In this document: one piece after another, positions 52,028 to 61,492 of the stretch
Layout of the letters: each line of letters starts with the position of its first letter
Numbering within the stretch: position 1 is the first letter of the stretch
Assembly (NCBI RefSeq): GCF_003054285.1
Contig: NZ_QBKS01000002.1
Span: 1-64,000, forward strand
DNA from: Litoreibacter ponti
GTDB taxonomy: Bacteria > Pseudomonadota > Alphaproteobacteria > Rhodobacterales > Rhodobacteraceae
Length of the DNA stretch: 64,000 nucleotides
Direction: 5' to 3'
Position numbers and translations under genes: made by a program
Notes under the pieces: model-generated
What the model saw: the letters and a program-made list of their open reading frames with translations, nothing else
What the model was told of the DNA's origin: nothing
Databases searched by the model: none

Positions 52028-52918
52028 TTATTCTGTGCTCGCCTTGACCTGAATCCCGCGCATCTCGCGCATCGTGGTCAGGGCGTCGTCGGTCATTCGA
52101 AGGGTCGGGCGGTCGGGCTTGCGCATATCGATATGGGTCACATCGCGGCTGAGCAGATCCTGCGCCTCGTTGAGCGCCAGCACCCGGTCCAGCGCGGCAT
52201 CCGCGCCGCGCGGCGGCAGCATGATGCGCTGGCCGCGGGTCAGCACCACGTCCCACCGGCGCTCTGACACGCGCACAAGGCCGACGACACGGTCCCGGAT
52301 CGGCGCGGTCTGGCGCAAAAGCGCGAGCGCTTCGGGCACCGCGGCCGACGCCGCCTCACCCGCGATAAGCGGCAGATCGGGGCGCGCCTTGCGGATCGAC
52401 AGGGCAGAGACCCGGTGGCCACCCTGATCGAGCAGCTCCAGCCCATCGGGTCCGCGCCAGATGATGGCCGGCACGCGCTCCTCGACATTGATCTGCAACA
52501 GCCCGCCCGCCTTGACGCGCACCTCCACGCGTTTAACCGCGTCGAGGCTTTCGACCTGCTTGCGCATCGCCTCAAGGTCGAGATCGAAAGACGACAGCGG
52601 CAGGTCCACCGGCATGACTTCGCGGATGGCGGAGTTCAGCTCTGGCGAGGCCCCGTCGATGGCCATGAGTTTGACCATGAACTCCGGACGCTCCTCGATG
52701 GAGCGGCGGATTTCGACAACCTTTTCGGCCATGGCCTGCTGCCGCGCCTCGTTGGCGAAGAAGACGTAGCCCGCGCAGAACGCCAGCGCGCAGGGCATGC
52801 CCACCCGCACCAGTTTGCGGAAGCCGGGCGTCAGCCACAGCCGTTCCCACCGGTAGGCCCAGCGACTGGGGGCCGGGTCGTGGGATGGGTCGCGGCGCAG
52901 GAAGCTCAGCGGTCGCAT
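52028..52918 (-). CDS. ftsQ: Cell division protein FtsQ
   Basis: Protein of 296 residues. One transmembrane helix at about 44-58 after a basic N-terminus, then the POTRA-like region (SFDLDLEAMRKQVESLDAVKRVEVRVKAGGLLQINVEERVPAIIWR) and the beta domain. It is the scaffold of the FtsQBL complex in the inner membrane. Its start overlaps the ddl 3' end by 13 bases, a conserved ddl-ftsQ coupling. Confidence 0.94.
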   Translation of the reverse strand: MRPLSFLRRDPSHDPAPSRWAYRWERLWLTPGFRKLVRVGMPCALAFCAGYVFFANEARQQAMAEKVVEIRRSIEERPEFMVKLMAIDGASPELNSAIREVMPVDLPLSSFDLDLEAMRKQVESLDAVKRVEVRVKAGGLLQINVEERVPAIIWRGPDGLELLDQGGHRVSALSIRKARPDLPLIAGEAASAAVPEALALLRQTAPIRDRVVGLVRVSERRWDVVLTRGQRIMLPPRGADAALDRVLALNEAQDLLSRDVTHIDMRKPDRPTLRMTDDALTTMREMRGIQVKASTE

Positions 52919-53820
52919 GACGCGTCCTCCACCATCCATGCGCAGAGCGCGCCCATGGACATGCCGGTCTTCTGGGCCTGCTCGGGGGTGAGCGAGGTGG
53001 GCGTCATGCCGGGCTGGGTGTTTGTTTCGAGCAGGATCAATCCGTCCGCGCCGCGGGCTTCGTCCCAGCGGAAATCGGTGCGCGTCACGCCGCGACACCC
53101 CAACGCCTGATGCGCCCGCAGGGCGTAGTCGAGGCACAGCGCTTCGATCTCCTTTGGGATATCGGCGGGCACCACATGGCGTGAGCCGCCTTCGGCGTAT
53201 TTCGCCTCGTAGTCGTACCAGCCGTCGGTGAGAATATCCGTGACGCACAGCGCGCGGTCGCCCACCACGGTCGTCGTCAGCTCGCGCCCCGGCGCGAAGG
53301 CCTCGACCATGACGATCTCGGGCATGTCGTCCGACAGCTTCGGCGGCGCGTTCGCGCCCTCTTGCACAAGGTAGACGCCGACCGACGAGCCCTCGTTAAA
53401 AGGCTTCACCACGTAGGGCGCGTCCATCACATGGGCGGCCATCACGTCGGCCTTGGAGGCCAGGATCGAGGGGACCACGGGCAGACCGTGTTCGCGGTAG
53501 ATCGCCTTGGTGCGCTCCTTGTCCATCGCCATGGCCGAGGCCATCACGCCGGAATGGGTGTAGGGAATGCGCAGCCATTCGAGCAGGCCCTGCACGCAAC
53601 CATCCTCGCCCCAGCGACCGTGAAGTGCGTTGAACACGGCATCAGGGGCAATGTCGACGAGACGCGCGGCGAGGTCCGGACCCGCGTCCAGCTCGACCAC
53701 TTCGTAGCCCTCATCCCGCAACGCAGCGGCGCAATCACGCCCAGACGACAACGACACCTCGCGCTCTGCCGAGGGTCCGCCCATCAGTACCGCCACTTTG
53801 CGAATAGCCCTGCTCGACAT
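52906..53820 (-). CDS. ddl: D-alanine-D-alanine ligase
   Basis: Protein of 304 residues with the ATP-grasp signature: VAVLMGGPSAEREVSLSSG at the N-terminus, VVKPFNEGSSVGVYLV (ATP loop) and LILLETNTQPGMTPTSL at the C-terminus. It joins two D-Ala for the peptidoglycan stem peptide. It overlaps ftsQ by 13 bases and lies 82 bases from murB. Confidence 0.96.
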   Translation of the reverse strand: MSSRAIRKVAVLMGGPSAEREVSLSSGRDCAAALRDEGYEVVELDAGPDLAARLVDIAPDAVFNALHGRWGEDGCVQGLLEWLRIPYTHSGVMASAMAMDKERTKAIYREHGLPVVPSILASKADVMAAHVMDAPYVVKPFNEGSSVGVYLVQEGANAPPKLSDDMPEIVMVEAFAPGRELTTTVVGDRALCVTDILTDGWYDYEAKYAEGGSRHVVPADIPKEIEALCLDYALRAHQALGCRGVTRTDFRWDEARGADGLILLETNTQPGMTPTSLTPEQAQKTGMSMGALCAWMVEDASCDR

Positions 53821-53902
53821 ATCCGCCTCAATTGCCCCTTTATCGGGCTTATTTTGTGTGTGGAGCCTTTGCGGCCCCTATATTTAGTTTTGCCTGCTCA
53901 GG

Positions 53903-54820
53903 CTAGCGTTTGCCCACCCGAAGCACCTCCCAGTGTAGCTCAATTCCGGAGGCTTTGAGAACCCTTTTCCGCACCTCCTCGCCCAAATCTTCCAGCTCCG
54001 CGGCGGTGGCCCCGCCGGTGTTGATCAGGAAGTTGGGGTGCTTCTCGCTCATCTGGGCCGCGCCCAGCCTGTGGCCGCGCAGGCCTGCATCGTCAATCAG
54101 CTTCCACGCCTTCAGCTCATGGGTGTCATCGTCGCGCCCGGTGGAGCTGAAACCGGCCGGGTTGCGGAAGGTCGAGCCAGCTGTGCGGTCCTTGGTGGGC
54201 TGGGTCGCGTCGCGCTTGGCGAGTTGTGTTTCCATGCGGTGGTGCAGCTCTTGCGGATCGCCGTAGGGCGCTTCTAGCACGGCCTCGACGATCACCAGCC
54301 CCGCGGGCAGATCGGAGCTGCGGTAGGCGAAGTTCAGATCGTCACGGCCCAGCGTGACCGTCTCGCCGTCGCGCGTGATCGCGGTCAGCTCGACAAAGAC
54401 ATCCGCCATGTAGCTGCCATAGCATCCCGCGTTCATTGCGATCGCGCCGCCGATGGCGCCGGGGATTGTGCGCAGGAAGGTCAGGTCGAGACCCTGATCC
54501 GCCGCCTTGCGCGCCACATGGGCGTCGAGGGCAGCGGGGCCGACGGTGATGGTATTTCCTTGAAAATCAATATGATTGAAGCCGCGGCCGAGGCGGATGA
54601 CGACCGCATCCAAGCCCCCGTCGCGCACAATCAGGTTTGAGCCGACGCCCATGGGGAAGATGTCGACGCTTGGGTCGAGCGCTTGGAGAAACGCCGCCAG
54701 ATCCTCGCGATCCGCAGGCTGGAACAGCGCCTTGGCAGGTCCGCCCACGCGCAGCCAGGTGAGGTCCGCGAGGGGGCGGTCGAGGGTCAGCGTGCCGCGG
54801 GTTCCAGGGAAATCAGCCAT
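53903..54820 (-). CDS. murB: UDP-N-acetylenolpyruvoylglucosamine reductase
   Basis: Protein of 305 residues of the FAD-binding type. TWLRVGGPAKALFQP, VGSNLIVRDGG and GAIGGAIAMNAGCYG are the FAD motifs, and GSTFRNP and SEKHPNFLIN supply catalytic Ser and Glu. It reduces the enolpyruvyl group to make UDP-MurNAc. The upstream neighbour on the strand is the orphan 568-aa gene, not the usual DUF2484 gene. Confidence 0.96.
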   Translation of the reverse strand: MADFPGTRGTLTLDRPLADLTWLRVGGPAKALFQPADREDLAAFLQALDPSVDIFPMGVGSNLIVRDGGLDAVVIRLGRGFNHIDFQGNTITVGPAALDAHVARKAADQGLDLTFLRTIPGAIGGAIAMNAGCYGSYMADVFVELTAITRDGETVTLGRDDLNFAYRSSDLPAGLVIVEAVLEAPYGDPQELHHRMETQLAKRDATQPTKDRTAGSTFRNPAGFSSTGRDDDTHELKAWKLIDDAGLRGHRLGAAQMSEKHPNFLINTGGATAAELEDLGEEVRKRVLKASGIELHWEVLRVGKR

Positions 54821-54946
54821 GGCCGCTGGTTACGTGGACAGGGCGCGCGGGGCAAGAAAAAAGGCCGAAAATGGCGGTCGGATACCTGTCGGCTTTGCGT
54901 CGGACTTCCGTCGGGCATCATTTCGGAATTTGGCCTTCCGTAAGGA

Positions 54947-56653
54947 TCAAAACAGTTTCCTGAGGCTTTCGACAATTGCCCAAAGGCCAAGACCACGTTT
55001 TTGCCATTTCAAAGTGACGTCGACCACTTTTCCGGTCTGACCTTCTGCCGAGACGGCGCGTTCACGATAAATGGCGATTGTTGCGCCAAGCTTCGCCAGT
55101 TCAAAATTGATGTCGCGCTGTAGACTAGCGATTGCACCTTCTTCGTGGGTTGCATCCAACGCTCGCATCTGGCGATCGACGCTATCGAGAATATCCTCCA
55201 AGACCGCGGCATCTTCTTGGGCCAAAGCGGGACGGTCCGCGCCGTCACCCATTCGCACCGTGGAGACTAGATCGCGAAATCCTTGTAGGACCTCCCAGCG
55301 GCTCGCATCCTCTTCGATCCCGATATCTCGCAGTTCGGCGAAGCGGCTGAGTGTACGCGCAAAGTGATTGCGCATGAGGTTGAGGATCGCCTGCCCATTG
55401 TCTTGCAGAGCTGGGGCGAGAAGCCCGAACTCCGCCTGAGCGGAGGGATCAAGTCGCGCGTTTTCAATCATGCGACCATATTGAACAAGTTTTCCAACGC
55501 GAAGCGTTTGGCGATCTGCGGCTCGTGAAAGCTCCGTCAGAATGGCAATACAATACGTCCTTACGACGCCTGCGCCCTGCATCGCGCTACCTTCAGAATG
55601 CATTGCTTCACAGAAAAGCTCCAAGTCTTCGCGAAGATCCTCTGCATCTTCGAGAAAGGCTCTCAGCAAATCCGGGTCATTGAGGTGTTTCCAATCACGA
55701 TCCAACGGCACGGCTCGCATAACCGCTTCAGCATGGTCGTATGAAAAGTCGAAGAGCGTCGCGCGAAATACCTCAAGCTTCCCCTCTGTGGCTTTGGATA
55801 TCTGCTTGTGTTGGGCGACAATATCGGCGATTTTTTTCATCGCCTCTGAGGAAGAGCCTGTCCAGTACTCCTCCTCCATGAGCGCAACGTCGGTCAGCAT
55901 TTCCCACCGGTGTTCAGTGCCGTCAAGTGCGCTCTCATACCAGTCAATCCAGAAAGACCAGTCAATTTTTTTTTCTTGAGAACTGTTAGTTCTAATCTTG
56001 CCATCACGCAAAAGTTTGTCCTTGAACTCAGTCCAGATCGTCTTCAGTGGATTGGACCCCGCTGGCCAGAGTGGAACTTTGGAGATTCTAGTGTCTTCTT
56101 GCAGCGCGCTACATTCGATGCGAACTGCCTCATAAAAATGTTGAACGGCGGCAATATCCTGCGCGTGTTCTCTTAACTTACCAGCATCAGAGTTCGGCTG
56201 GTCTTCTTTCGAAGAAAATACGGTACTGTGGAAAAAAAGAGCATCAGTGGCACTTTTGACTGCGTCAGCAGCTGCACGGACAGCCTCGGGAGGATCCTTG
56301 GCCGAAAGTACATCTGCGTTCGAGCGGGCTGTGAAGGCGGCATAGGCCGCCGCTTGAAATTCGAAAGATGCATAAATCCTATTAGTAGCTGAGCGAATTG
56401 CGCTCAAGTTGACCCGCCGACCAGTATGCCTCTTCAGACTGGAGCTCAAAGCAATCCGTAGCAGGTGCAGTTGGATGGCGTCGTTTTGCCGAGGGTTGGA
56501 TTCGGAAAGAGCAAAAAAGTGTTCCCAAGCTATCGGTAAAACTCGCATCGCTGCTCGATGAGAAAGCAGATGCGATGCGTCAATTTGGTCAGATTGTTCG
56601 AGCAACCAAGCCTTCACGCTACGGCGACTAACGATATCAGAGATTTCCACCAT
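54947..56653 (-). CDS. Orphan 568-aa protein inserted in the mur cluster
   Basis: Protein of 568 residues, unrecognised. It starts MVEISDIVSRRSVKAWLLEQSD and is almost entirely alpha-helical, with many Glu/Asp/Leu/Trp residues (ASHLLSHRAAMRVLPIAWEHFF, SFWIDWYESALDGTEHRWEM), no transmembrane segment and no Walker motif. The N-terminal part resembles, weakly, short helical domains found at the start of many uncharacterised proteins. Bases 56161-56220 contain 27 of 60 G/C, much less than the neighbouring mur genes. It sits between murB and DUF2484, which are normally adjacent, so it looks acquired. Start could also be 56665. Function unknown; no nuclease or TIR signature seen. Confidence 0.7.
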   Translation of the reverse strand: MVEISDIVSRRSVKAWLLEQSDQIDASHLLSHRAAMRVLPIAWEHFFALSESNPRQNDAIQLHLLRIALSSSLKRHTGRRVNLSAIRSATNRIYASFEFQAAAYAAFTARSNADVLSAKDPPEAVRAAADAVKSATDALFFHSTVFSSKEDQPNSDAGKLREHAQDIAAVQHFYEAVRIECSALQEDTRISKVPLWPAGSNPLKTIWTEFKDKLLRDGKIRTNSSQEKKIDWSFWIDWYESALDGTEHRWEMLTDVALMEEEYWTGSSSEAMKKIADIVAQHKQISKATEGKLEVFRATLFDFSYDHAEAVMRAVPLDRDWKHLNDPDLLRAFLEDAEDLREDLELFCEAMHSEGSAMQGAGVVRTYCIAILTELSRAADRQTLRVGKLVQYGRMIENARLDPSAQAEFGLLAPALQDNGQAILNLMRNHFARTLSRFAELRDIGIEEDASRWEVLQGFRDLVSTVRMGDGADRPALAQEDAAVLEDILDSVDRQMRALDATHEEGAIASLQRDINFELAKLGATIAIYRERAVSAEGQTGKVVDVTLKWQKRGLGLWAIVESLRKLF

Positions 56654-56701
56654 CCGCGCCACCATGGCGTGATGGGGGCGGTGCGGCAAGGGGCGATGGC
56701 G

Positions 56702-56971
56702 CTACTCCGCGGGGGGTGCGGATTTGCGGCTCATCAGGCGGGCGAGGTAGCGGCCGGTGTAGCGGATGGGCCAGCGGAGCATGGAGGCGCCTGCGGCCAG
56801 ACAGATCAGACCGACCCAAGGGCCGTTCTCATAGGTCACCCAGCCCAAGAGCGGCACGCCCAGCGCGATCAGCACGTAGGCGCGGCGCCAGTGGTTGTCG
56901 CGCGACGGGATCATCGCCAGCAGATTGGCGACAATCAGCCACAGAAACGCGGCGATCAGCGAAAAACTCAT
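56702..56971 (-). CDS. DUF2484 small membrane protein
   Basis: Protein of 89 residues with two or three hydrophobic helices: SLIAAFLWLIVANLLAMIPSR, then YVLIALGVPLLGWVTYE and VGLICLAAGASMLRWP. The order murC-DUF2484-murB is a Rhodobacteraceae feature; here the murB side is interrupted by the orphan gene. The start at 56971 (MSFSLIAAFL) is typical. Function unknown, likely envelope-related. Confidence 0.85.
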   Translation of the reverse strand: MSFSLIAAFLWLIVANLLAMIPSRDNHWRRAYVLIALGVPLLGWVTYENGPWVGLICLAAGASMLRWPIRYTGRYLARLMSRKSAPPAE

Positions 56972-57050
56972 CCCAACACCGCCAAAACTCTCGAAAAAGA
57001 CAAACTCCATAAAAGATAAGATAGCCCGCCTGCGGCTGGGAGAAAGTCAG

Positions 57051-58475
57051 TCATTCCACACCTTCCGCAGCGGGCGCAGGGGCCAGACGCTCGGGCAGCG
57101 CGTTGGCCCATGCGCTGATCGTGCCCGCGCCGAGGCAGACGACCATGTCGCCCTCGGCGGCCTGCTCGCGCACGAGGCGCAGCAGATCGTCCTCGCCCGT
57201 GACCGCGCGGGCGTGGCGGTGGCCGTGGCGCACGAGGCCTGCGACGAGATCATCGCGCGAAGCGCCCTCGATCGGGTCCTCACCCGCGGCGAAAATGTCA
57301 GTGATGCCCACCACGTCGGCGTCGTTGAAGCAGGAACAGAAATCATCAAACAGCGAGTGCAGCCGCGAGTAGCGGTGGGGCTGGTGGATCGCGATCACCC
57401 GGCCCTCGGTCGCCTGACGGGCGGCCTTGAGCACGGCGGCAATCTCCACCGGGTGATGGCCGTAATCGTCGATGATCGTGACACCGCCGACCTCGCCCAC
57501 CTTGGTGAAGCGGCGGTTGACGCCACCGAACGCCGCCAGCGCCTCGCGGATCTGGTCGGGGCTCATGCCGAGATGGCGTGCGACCGCCACGGCAGACAGC
57601 GCGTTGGAGACGTTGTGATCGCCGGGCATGGGAAGCGTGCAGCCCTCGACCACGATGCCATCGTTTTGCAGCGCGATGTCAAAATGCGCGACGCCCGCCT
57701 TGTAGTGCAGATTAACCGCGCGCACGTCGGCCTGCGCGTTGAAGCCGAAGGTCACGACGCGGCGGTCGGTGATCTTGCCCACGAGGCTTTGCACCTCGGG
57801 GTGATCGGTGCAGCACACGGCGAGGCCGTAGAAGGGGATGTTGGAGACGAAATCGAGGAAACCCTGCCGCAGCGTGTCGAAATCGCCCCAATGCTCCATA
57901 TGCTCGGGGTCGATATTGGTGACGATGCCGATAGTGGCGGGCAGGCGGTTGAAGGTGCCGTCGCTCTCGTCGGCCTCGACCACCATCCACTCGCCCTGCC
58001 CCACGCGCGCGTTGGAGCCGTAGGCGTGGATGATGCCGCCATTGATCACCGTCGGGTCGATGCCGCCGTGATCCAGAAGTGCCGCGACCATCGTCGTGGT
58101 GGTGGTCTTGCCGTGGGTGCCCGCGACGGCGATGTTGGACTTGAGGCGCATCAACTCGGCCAACATCTCGGCGCGGCGCACGACCGGCAGTCCGGTGAGG
58201 CGGGCGTGGTCCAGCTCTGGGTTGCCGGGCTTAATCGCAGAGCTGATCACCACCACGTCGGCATCCTCGAGGTTCTCGGCCCGCTGGCCTTCAAAAATGG
58301 TCGCGCCCATCTTGGCCAGACGATCGGTGATCTTGGAGGCCTTCAGGTCGGAGCCCTGCACCGTGTAGCCGAGGTTGAGCAGCACCTCGGCGATGCCGGA
58401 CATGCCGATGCCGCCGATACCGACGAAATGGATCGCGCCCAGCTCGATGGGCAGTTTTGTGTCTTTTGCGTTCAT
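57051..58475 (-). CDS. murC: UDP-N-acetylmuramate-L-alanine ligase
   Basis: Protein of 474 residues. N-terminal Rossmann motif IHFVGIGGIGMSGIAEVL, ATP loop GTHGKTTTT, and FGGVNRRFTKVG and DDYGHHPVEI motifs of Mur ligases. It adds L-Ala to UDP-MurNAc. The start ATGA overlaps the murG stop by four bases. The DUF2484 gene follows 79 bases downstream. Confidence 0.97.
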   Translation of the reverse strand: MNAKDTKLPIELGAIHFVGIGGIGMSGIAEVLLNLGYTVQGSDLKASKITDRLAKMGATIFEGQRAENLEDADVVVISSAIKPGNPELDHARLTGLPVVRRAEMLAELMRLKSNIAVAGTHGKTTTTTMVAALLDHGGIDPTVINGGIIHAYGSNARVGQGEWMVVEADESDGTFNRLPATIGIVTNIDPEHMEHWGDFDTLRQGFLDFVSNIPFYGLAVCCTDHPEVQSLVGKITDRRVVTFGFNAQADVRAVNLHYKAGVAHFDIALQNDGIVVEGCTLPMPGDHNVSNALSAVAVARHLGMSPDQIREALAAFGGVNRRFTKVGEVGGVTIIDDYGHHPVEIAAVLKAARQATEGRVIAIHQPHRYSRLHSLFDDFCSCFNDADVVGITDIFAAGEDPIEGASRDDLVAGLVRHGHRHARAVTGEDDLLRLVREQAAEGDMVVCLGAGTISAWANALPERLAPAPAAEGVE

Positions 58476-59569
58476 GGGCTCTTACTTGCGAGAGTTTCAA
58501 CGATCTCCACCAGCCGTTCCGTCGCGTCAGGGCGCGAAACCGCAAGCGCGGCCTGCGTCATGTGCAACGCACCGGCGGGGTTTGTGAGAATGGTCTCGAT
58601 GCTGTCGGCCATCGTCTGGGGTGTGAGCTGGCTTTCGGGCATCATGATCGCCGCGCCTGCATCGACCAGCCCGCGCGCATTGGCGGTCTGGTGATCGCCG
58701 GTGGCCGCCGCGTAGGGCACAAGGATCGCGGGGCGTCCGATCACGGAGATATCGGCCACGGAGGACGCCCCGGAGCGCGAGATGACCAGCTGCGCCTCGG
58801 CAAAGCGGGCGGGCACGTCCTGGAAGAATGGCGCAACTTCGGCGTCGATCCCGGCCTGCGCATAGGTTGCCGCGGCGGTCTGGGCATCTTCGTCGCGCGC
58901 CTGATGGGAGACACGCAGGTTCTGCTTGATCGGCTCTGGCAGCATGGCGATGGCGCTTGGCACGACCTCGCTGAGGATACGCGCGCCCTGACTACCGCCG
59001 ATCACCACGATCGACATCGGATAGTCACCGGGCACGATATAGGGCGCAGCCTCACGCTCAAGCACGGCATTGCGCACCGGGTTGCCGGTGAACGTGCCCT
59101 CGACGCCGTCGGGCAGGTCCGTGGGCCACGTGCCGCAGGCGACAGTATTCACGCGGGAGGCAAAGACCTTGTTGACCTTGCCGAGCACCCCGTTTTGCTC
59201 GTGGATCGCGCGAGGGAGCCGCATCAGCCAAGCGGCGGTGATCGCGGGGAAACTGGGATAGCCACCAAAGCCCACCACGACCGCGGGTCGGTCCCGCCGG
59301 AACCCAAGCATCGCAGAGGCCACGCCCGCGGCCAGTTTGAACGGGGCCTTGAGCTTGCCCGCCAGACCACCGCGCGCGAAGGTCGCGGACTTGATCTGCT
59401 CGATCTCGACCGAGTGGGGGAAGCCGCCCGTGTAGCGCGCGCCGCGCGCATCGGTCGAGAGCTTCACGCGCCAGCCCATCGCCAGCATCGCCTCGGCCAG
59501 AGCCTGAGCCGGGAACATATGCCCGCCCGTGCCGCCCGCGGCGATCACAAGGAGAGGCACGCCCGACAC
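58472..59569 (-). CDS. murG: UDP-GlcNAc:undecaprenyl-MurNAc-pentapeptide GlcNAc transferase
   Basis: Protein of 365 residues. The N-terminal AGGTGGHMFP, VGFGGYPSFP, HEQNGVLG, TGNPVR and GGSQGARILSE motifs and the C-terminal ISRSGASSVADI identify MurG. It makes lipid II at the inner face of the membrane. The start is GTG at 59569, one base after the ftsW stop; no in-frame ATG is nearby and upstream sequence belongs to ftsW. A second GTG at 59560 is possible. Confidence 0.95.
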   Translation of the reverse strand: MSGVPLLVIAAGGTGGHMFPAQALAEAMLAMGWRVKLSTDARGARYTGGFPHSVEIEQIKSATFARGGLAGKLKAPFKLAAGVASAMLGFRRDRPAVVVGFGGYPSFPAITAAWLMRLPRAIHEQNGVLGKVNKVFASRVNTVACGTWPTDLPDGVEGTFTGNPVRNAVLEREAAPYIVPGDYPMSIVVIGGSQGARILSEVVPSAIAMLPEPIKQNLRVSHQARDEDAQTAAATYAQAGIDAEVAPFFQDVPARFAEAQLVISRSGASSVADISVIGRPAILVPYAAATGDHQTANARGLVDAGAAIMMPESQLTPQTMADSIETILTNPAGALHMTQAALAVSRPDATERLVEIVETLASKSP

Positions 59570-59570
59570 G

Positions 59571-60737
59571 CTAGCCCCGCCGCCGCACGAGGATGTCGCG
59601 CATCTCGCCCTGCGGCCGCTCGCGGGTGAAGGCCAGAAGCATGCCAAGCGCGATGCCTCCCGCGATCAGCGATGAGCCGCCGTTGGACACAAAGGGCAGC
59701 GTCATGCCCTTGGCAGGCAGCAGACGTACGGCCACGCCCATGTTGATGATGGCCTGCATGGCAAACATCGCCACGAGCCCGGTGCCAGCTAGACGGATGA
59801 ACGGGTCGCGCTCCTTCATCAGGCGGTAGAGGCAGCGCACGGAGAAGATTGCGTAAAGCGCAATGATGGCCAGCACCATCACTAGCCCGTATTCCTCCGC
59901 CGCGACGGCGATGATGAAATCGGTATGCGCATCGGGCAGCGACCACTTCACCGACCCCTCGCCCACGCCCACACCGAAGAAGCCGCCCTCGCGGATGGCG
60001 TTGGTGGCGTAGCCCAGCTGTGTCGTGGGATCGACCTCCGTCGAGAGGAACCCGTCGATGCGGCGGGCGAAATGCTCGGACAGGGAATAGGCAGTGACGC
60101 CCGCAAAGGTCACCGCCCCCGCCATGACGATCAGCAGGATCATCGGCGCGCCGGCGACGAAATAGACCACGCCCCAGCCGAACAGGACCAGACAGGCCTG
60201 CCCAAAATCGGGCTGCATGGCGAGAAAGCCCACGACCACAAGCGTGATGATCAGCGAGTAAAGCTTGCCCGGCGGGCCGTTGATTTCCTGGCTCGCGGCG
60301 ATCAGCCACGCGGCGGTGACGATGAAGACAGGCTTGAGGAATTCCGAGGGCTGCAGCGAAGCGAAGCCCAGCGAATACCAGCGCGTCGCGCCCTTGCCGA
60401 AATCGGTCCCGAAGACCGGCAGCAGCATCAGCGCGATGAGCGTGGCGATGAAAAACAGCGTGGCAAGGCGGCGCACCAGATGGGTCGACATCATCGACAC
60501 GATGATCATCGTGCCCAAGGCGACGGTGCCGAAGAAGGCCTGCCGGGAGACATAGTGGAACGGGTCCAGACCGTTCTTCTCGGCCAAGGGCGGCGATGCG
60601 GCGAGGCCCAAGAGCAGCCCGATGCCGAACAACGCAAACACGCACGTCATCGACCACCGGTCGAGCGTGCGCCACCACTTGGGAAGGATCGGCTCGCCCG
60701 GACGCGCCAGAGCGGTGCCGTACACCATCTCAGTCAT
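59571..60737 (-). CDS. ftsW: Septal peptidoglycan glycosyltransferase FtsW (SEDS family)
   Basis: Protein of 388 residues with about ten hydrophobic helices covering the SEDS fold. Typical stretches are FGKGATRWYSLGFASLQPSEFLKP, MQPDFGQACLV and the late GMTLPFVSNGGSSLIAGGIALGMLL. It polymerises lipid II at the division septum with its partner PBP3 (not in the window). It starts the ftsW-murG-murC block; its 131-base upstream region faces a divergent GFA-like gene, so a promoter lies there. Confidence 0.96.
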   Translation of the reverse strand: MTEMVYGTALARPGEPILPKWWRTLDRWSMTCVFALFGIGLLLGLAASPPLAEKNGLDPFHYVSRQAFFGTVALGTMIIVSMMSTHLVRRLATLFFIATLIALMLLPVFGTDFGKGATRWYSLGFASLQPSEFLKPVFIVTAAWLIAASQEINGPPGKLYSLIITLVVVGFLAMQPDFGQACLVLFGWGVVYFVAGAPMILLIVMAGAVTFAGVTAYSLSEHFARRIDGFLSTEVDPTTQLGYATNAIREGGFFGVGVGEGSVKWSLPDAHTDFIIAVAAEEYGLVMVLAIIALYAIFSVRCLYRLMKERDPFIRLAGTGLVAMFAMQAIINMGVAVRLLPAKGMTLPFVSNGGSSLIAGGIALGMLLAFTRERPQGEMRDILVRRRG

Positions 60738-60868
60738 GAGAATTACCGCCTATACTGCCTCTACGCCCGATTGTTCGGGTCTATACGCGAAGTGTAGCGG
60801 CAAAATGCGCTTCGATCCACCCTTGAGTTGACCTAACATGCGGCAGAAATCAGCCGAAATGGAACGCG

Positions 60869-61462
60869 ATGATGAGCGACGCGATATCTCTGACCTGTCA
60901 ATGCGGCAGCTTCAAAGCACGGCTGCGCGGGGCGGATGCGAAGAACGGCAACCACGGGGTGTGCTACTGCGTGGACTGCCAGGCCTTCGCGCGGCATCTG
61001 GTCCAGCTGGACCGGGTCGCGGACGCGGCGGGTGGGACGGAGATTTACCAGACCCAGCCGCACCGGTTCGAGATCACCGAAGGGGCCGCGCATCTGGCAG
61101 TCCTGCGGCTCAGCCCGAAGGGTTTGAACCGGTGGTACGCCGCCTGCTGCAACACGCCGATTTGCAACACGCCCCGCTCGCCGAAGGTGGCCTTTGCCGG
61201 AGTTGTGGCCGCCAATATCACCGCGCCTGACGGGGCTTTGGGACCGATCCGCTTCCGCTACAAACGCGAGAGCGCGTTGCACCCGGTGAGCGAACCGGCA
61301 GGCAACATGGTGGGGTTCGTGGTGAAGACCTTGAGCGCCATACTTGGGGAGCGGCTGAGCGGAAGGTGGCGGGACACGCCGTTCTTCGATGACGGCGGCA
61401 ACCCGGTGGTCGAGCCGCGGGTGATCAGCCGTGAGGAGAAGGCCGCCGCGTATACACGGTGA
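60869..61462 (+). CDS. DUF6151/GFA-like zinc-binding protein
   Basis: Protein of 197 residues. Cysteine-rich motifs LTCQCGSF and CYCVDCQAF at the N-terminus and CCNTPICN in the middle resemble the zinc site of GFA (glutathione-dependent formaldehyde-activating) proteins, in the DUF6151 variant. No catalytic residue beyond metal binding is evident. It is on the opposite strand to the dcw genes and convergent with the 191-aa orphan; it is divergent from ftsW. The start may be the second of two ATGs (60872). Confidence 0.8.
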   Translation: MMSDAISLTCQCGSFKARLRGADAKNGNHGVCYCVDCQAFARHLVQLDRVADAAGGTEIYQTQPHRFEITEGAAHLAVLRLSPKGLNRWYAACCNTPICNTPRSPKVAFAGVVAANITAPDGALGPIRFRYKRESALHPVSEPAGNMVGFVVKTLSAILGERLSGRWRDTPFFDDGGNPVVEPRVISREEKAAAYTR

Positions 61463-61492
61463 GCTTGCCGATCACACGGCGATCATCTCAAC

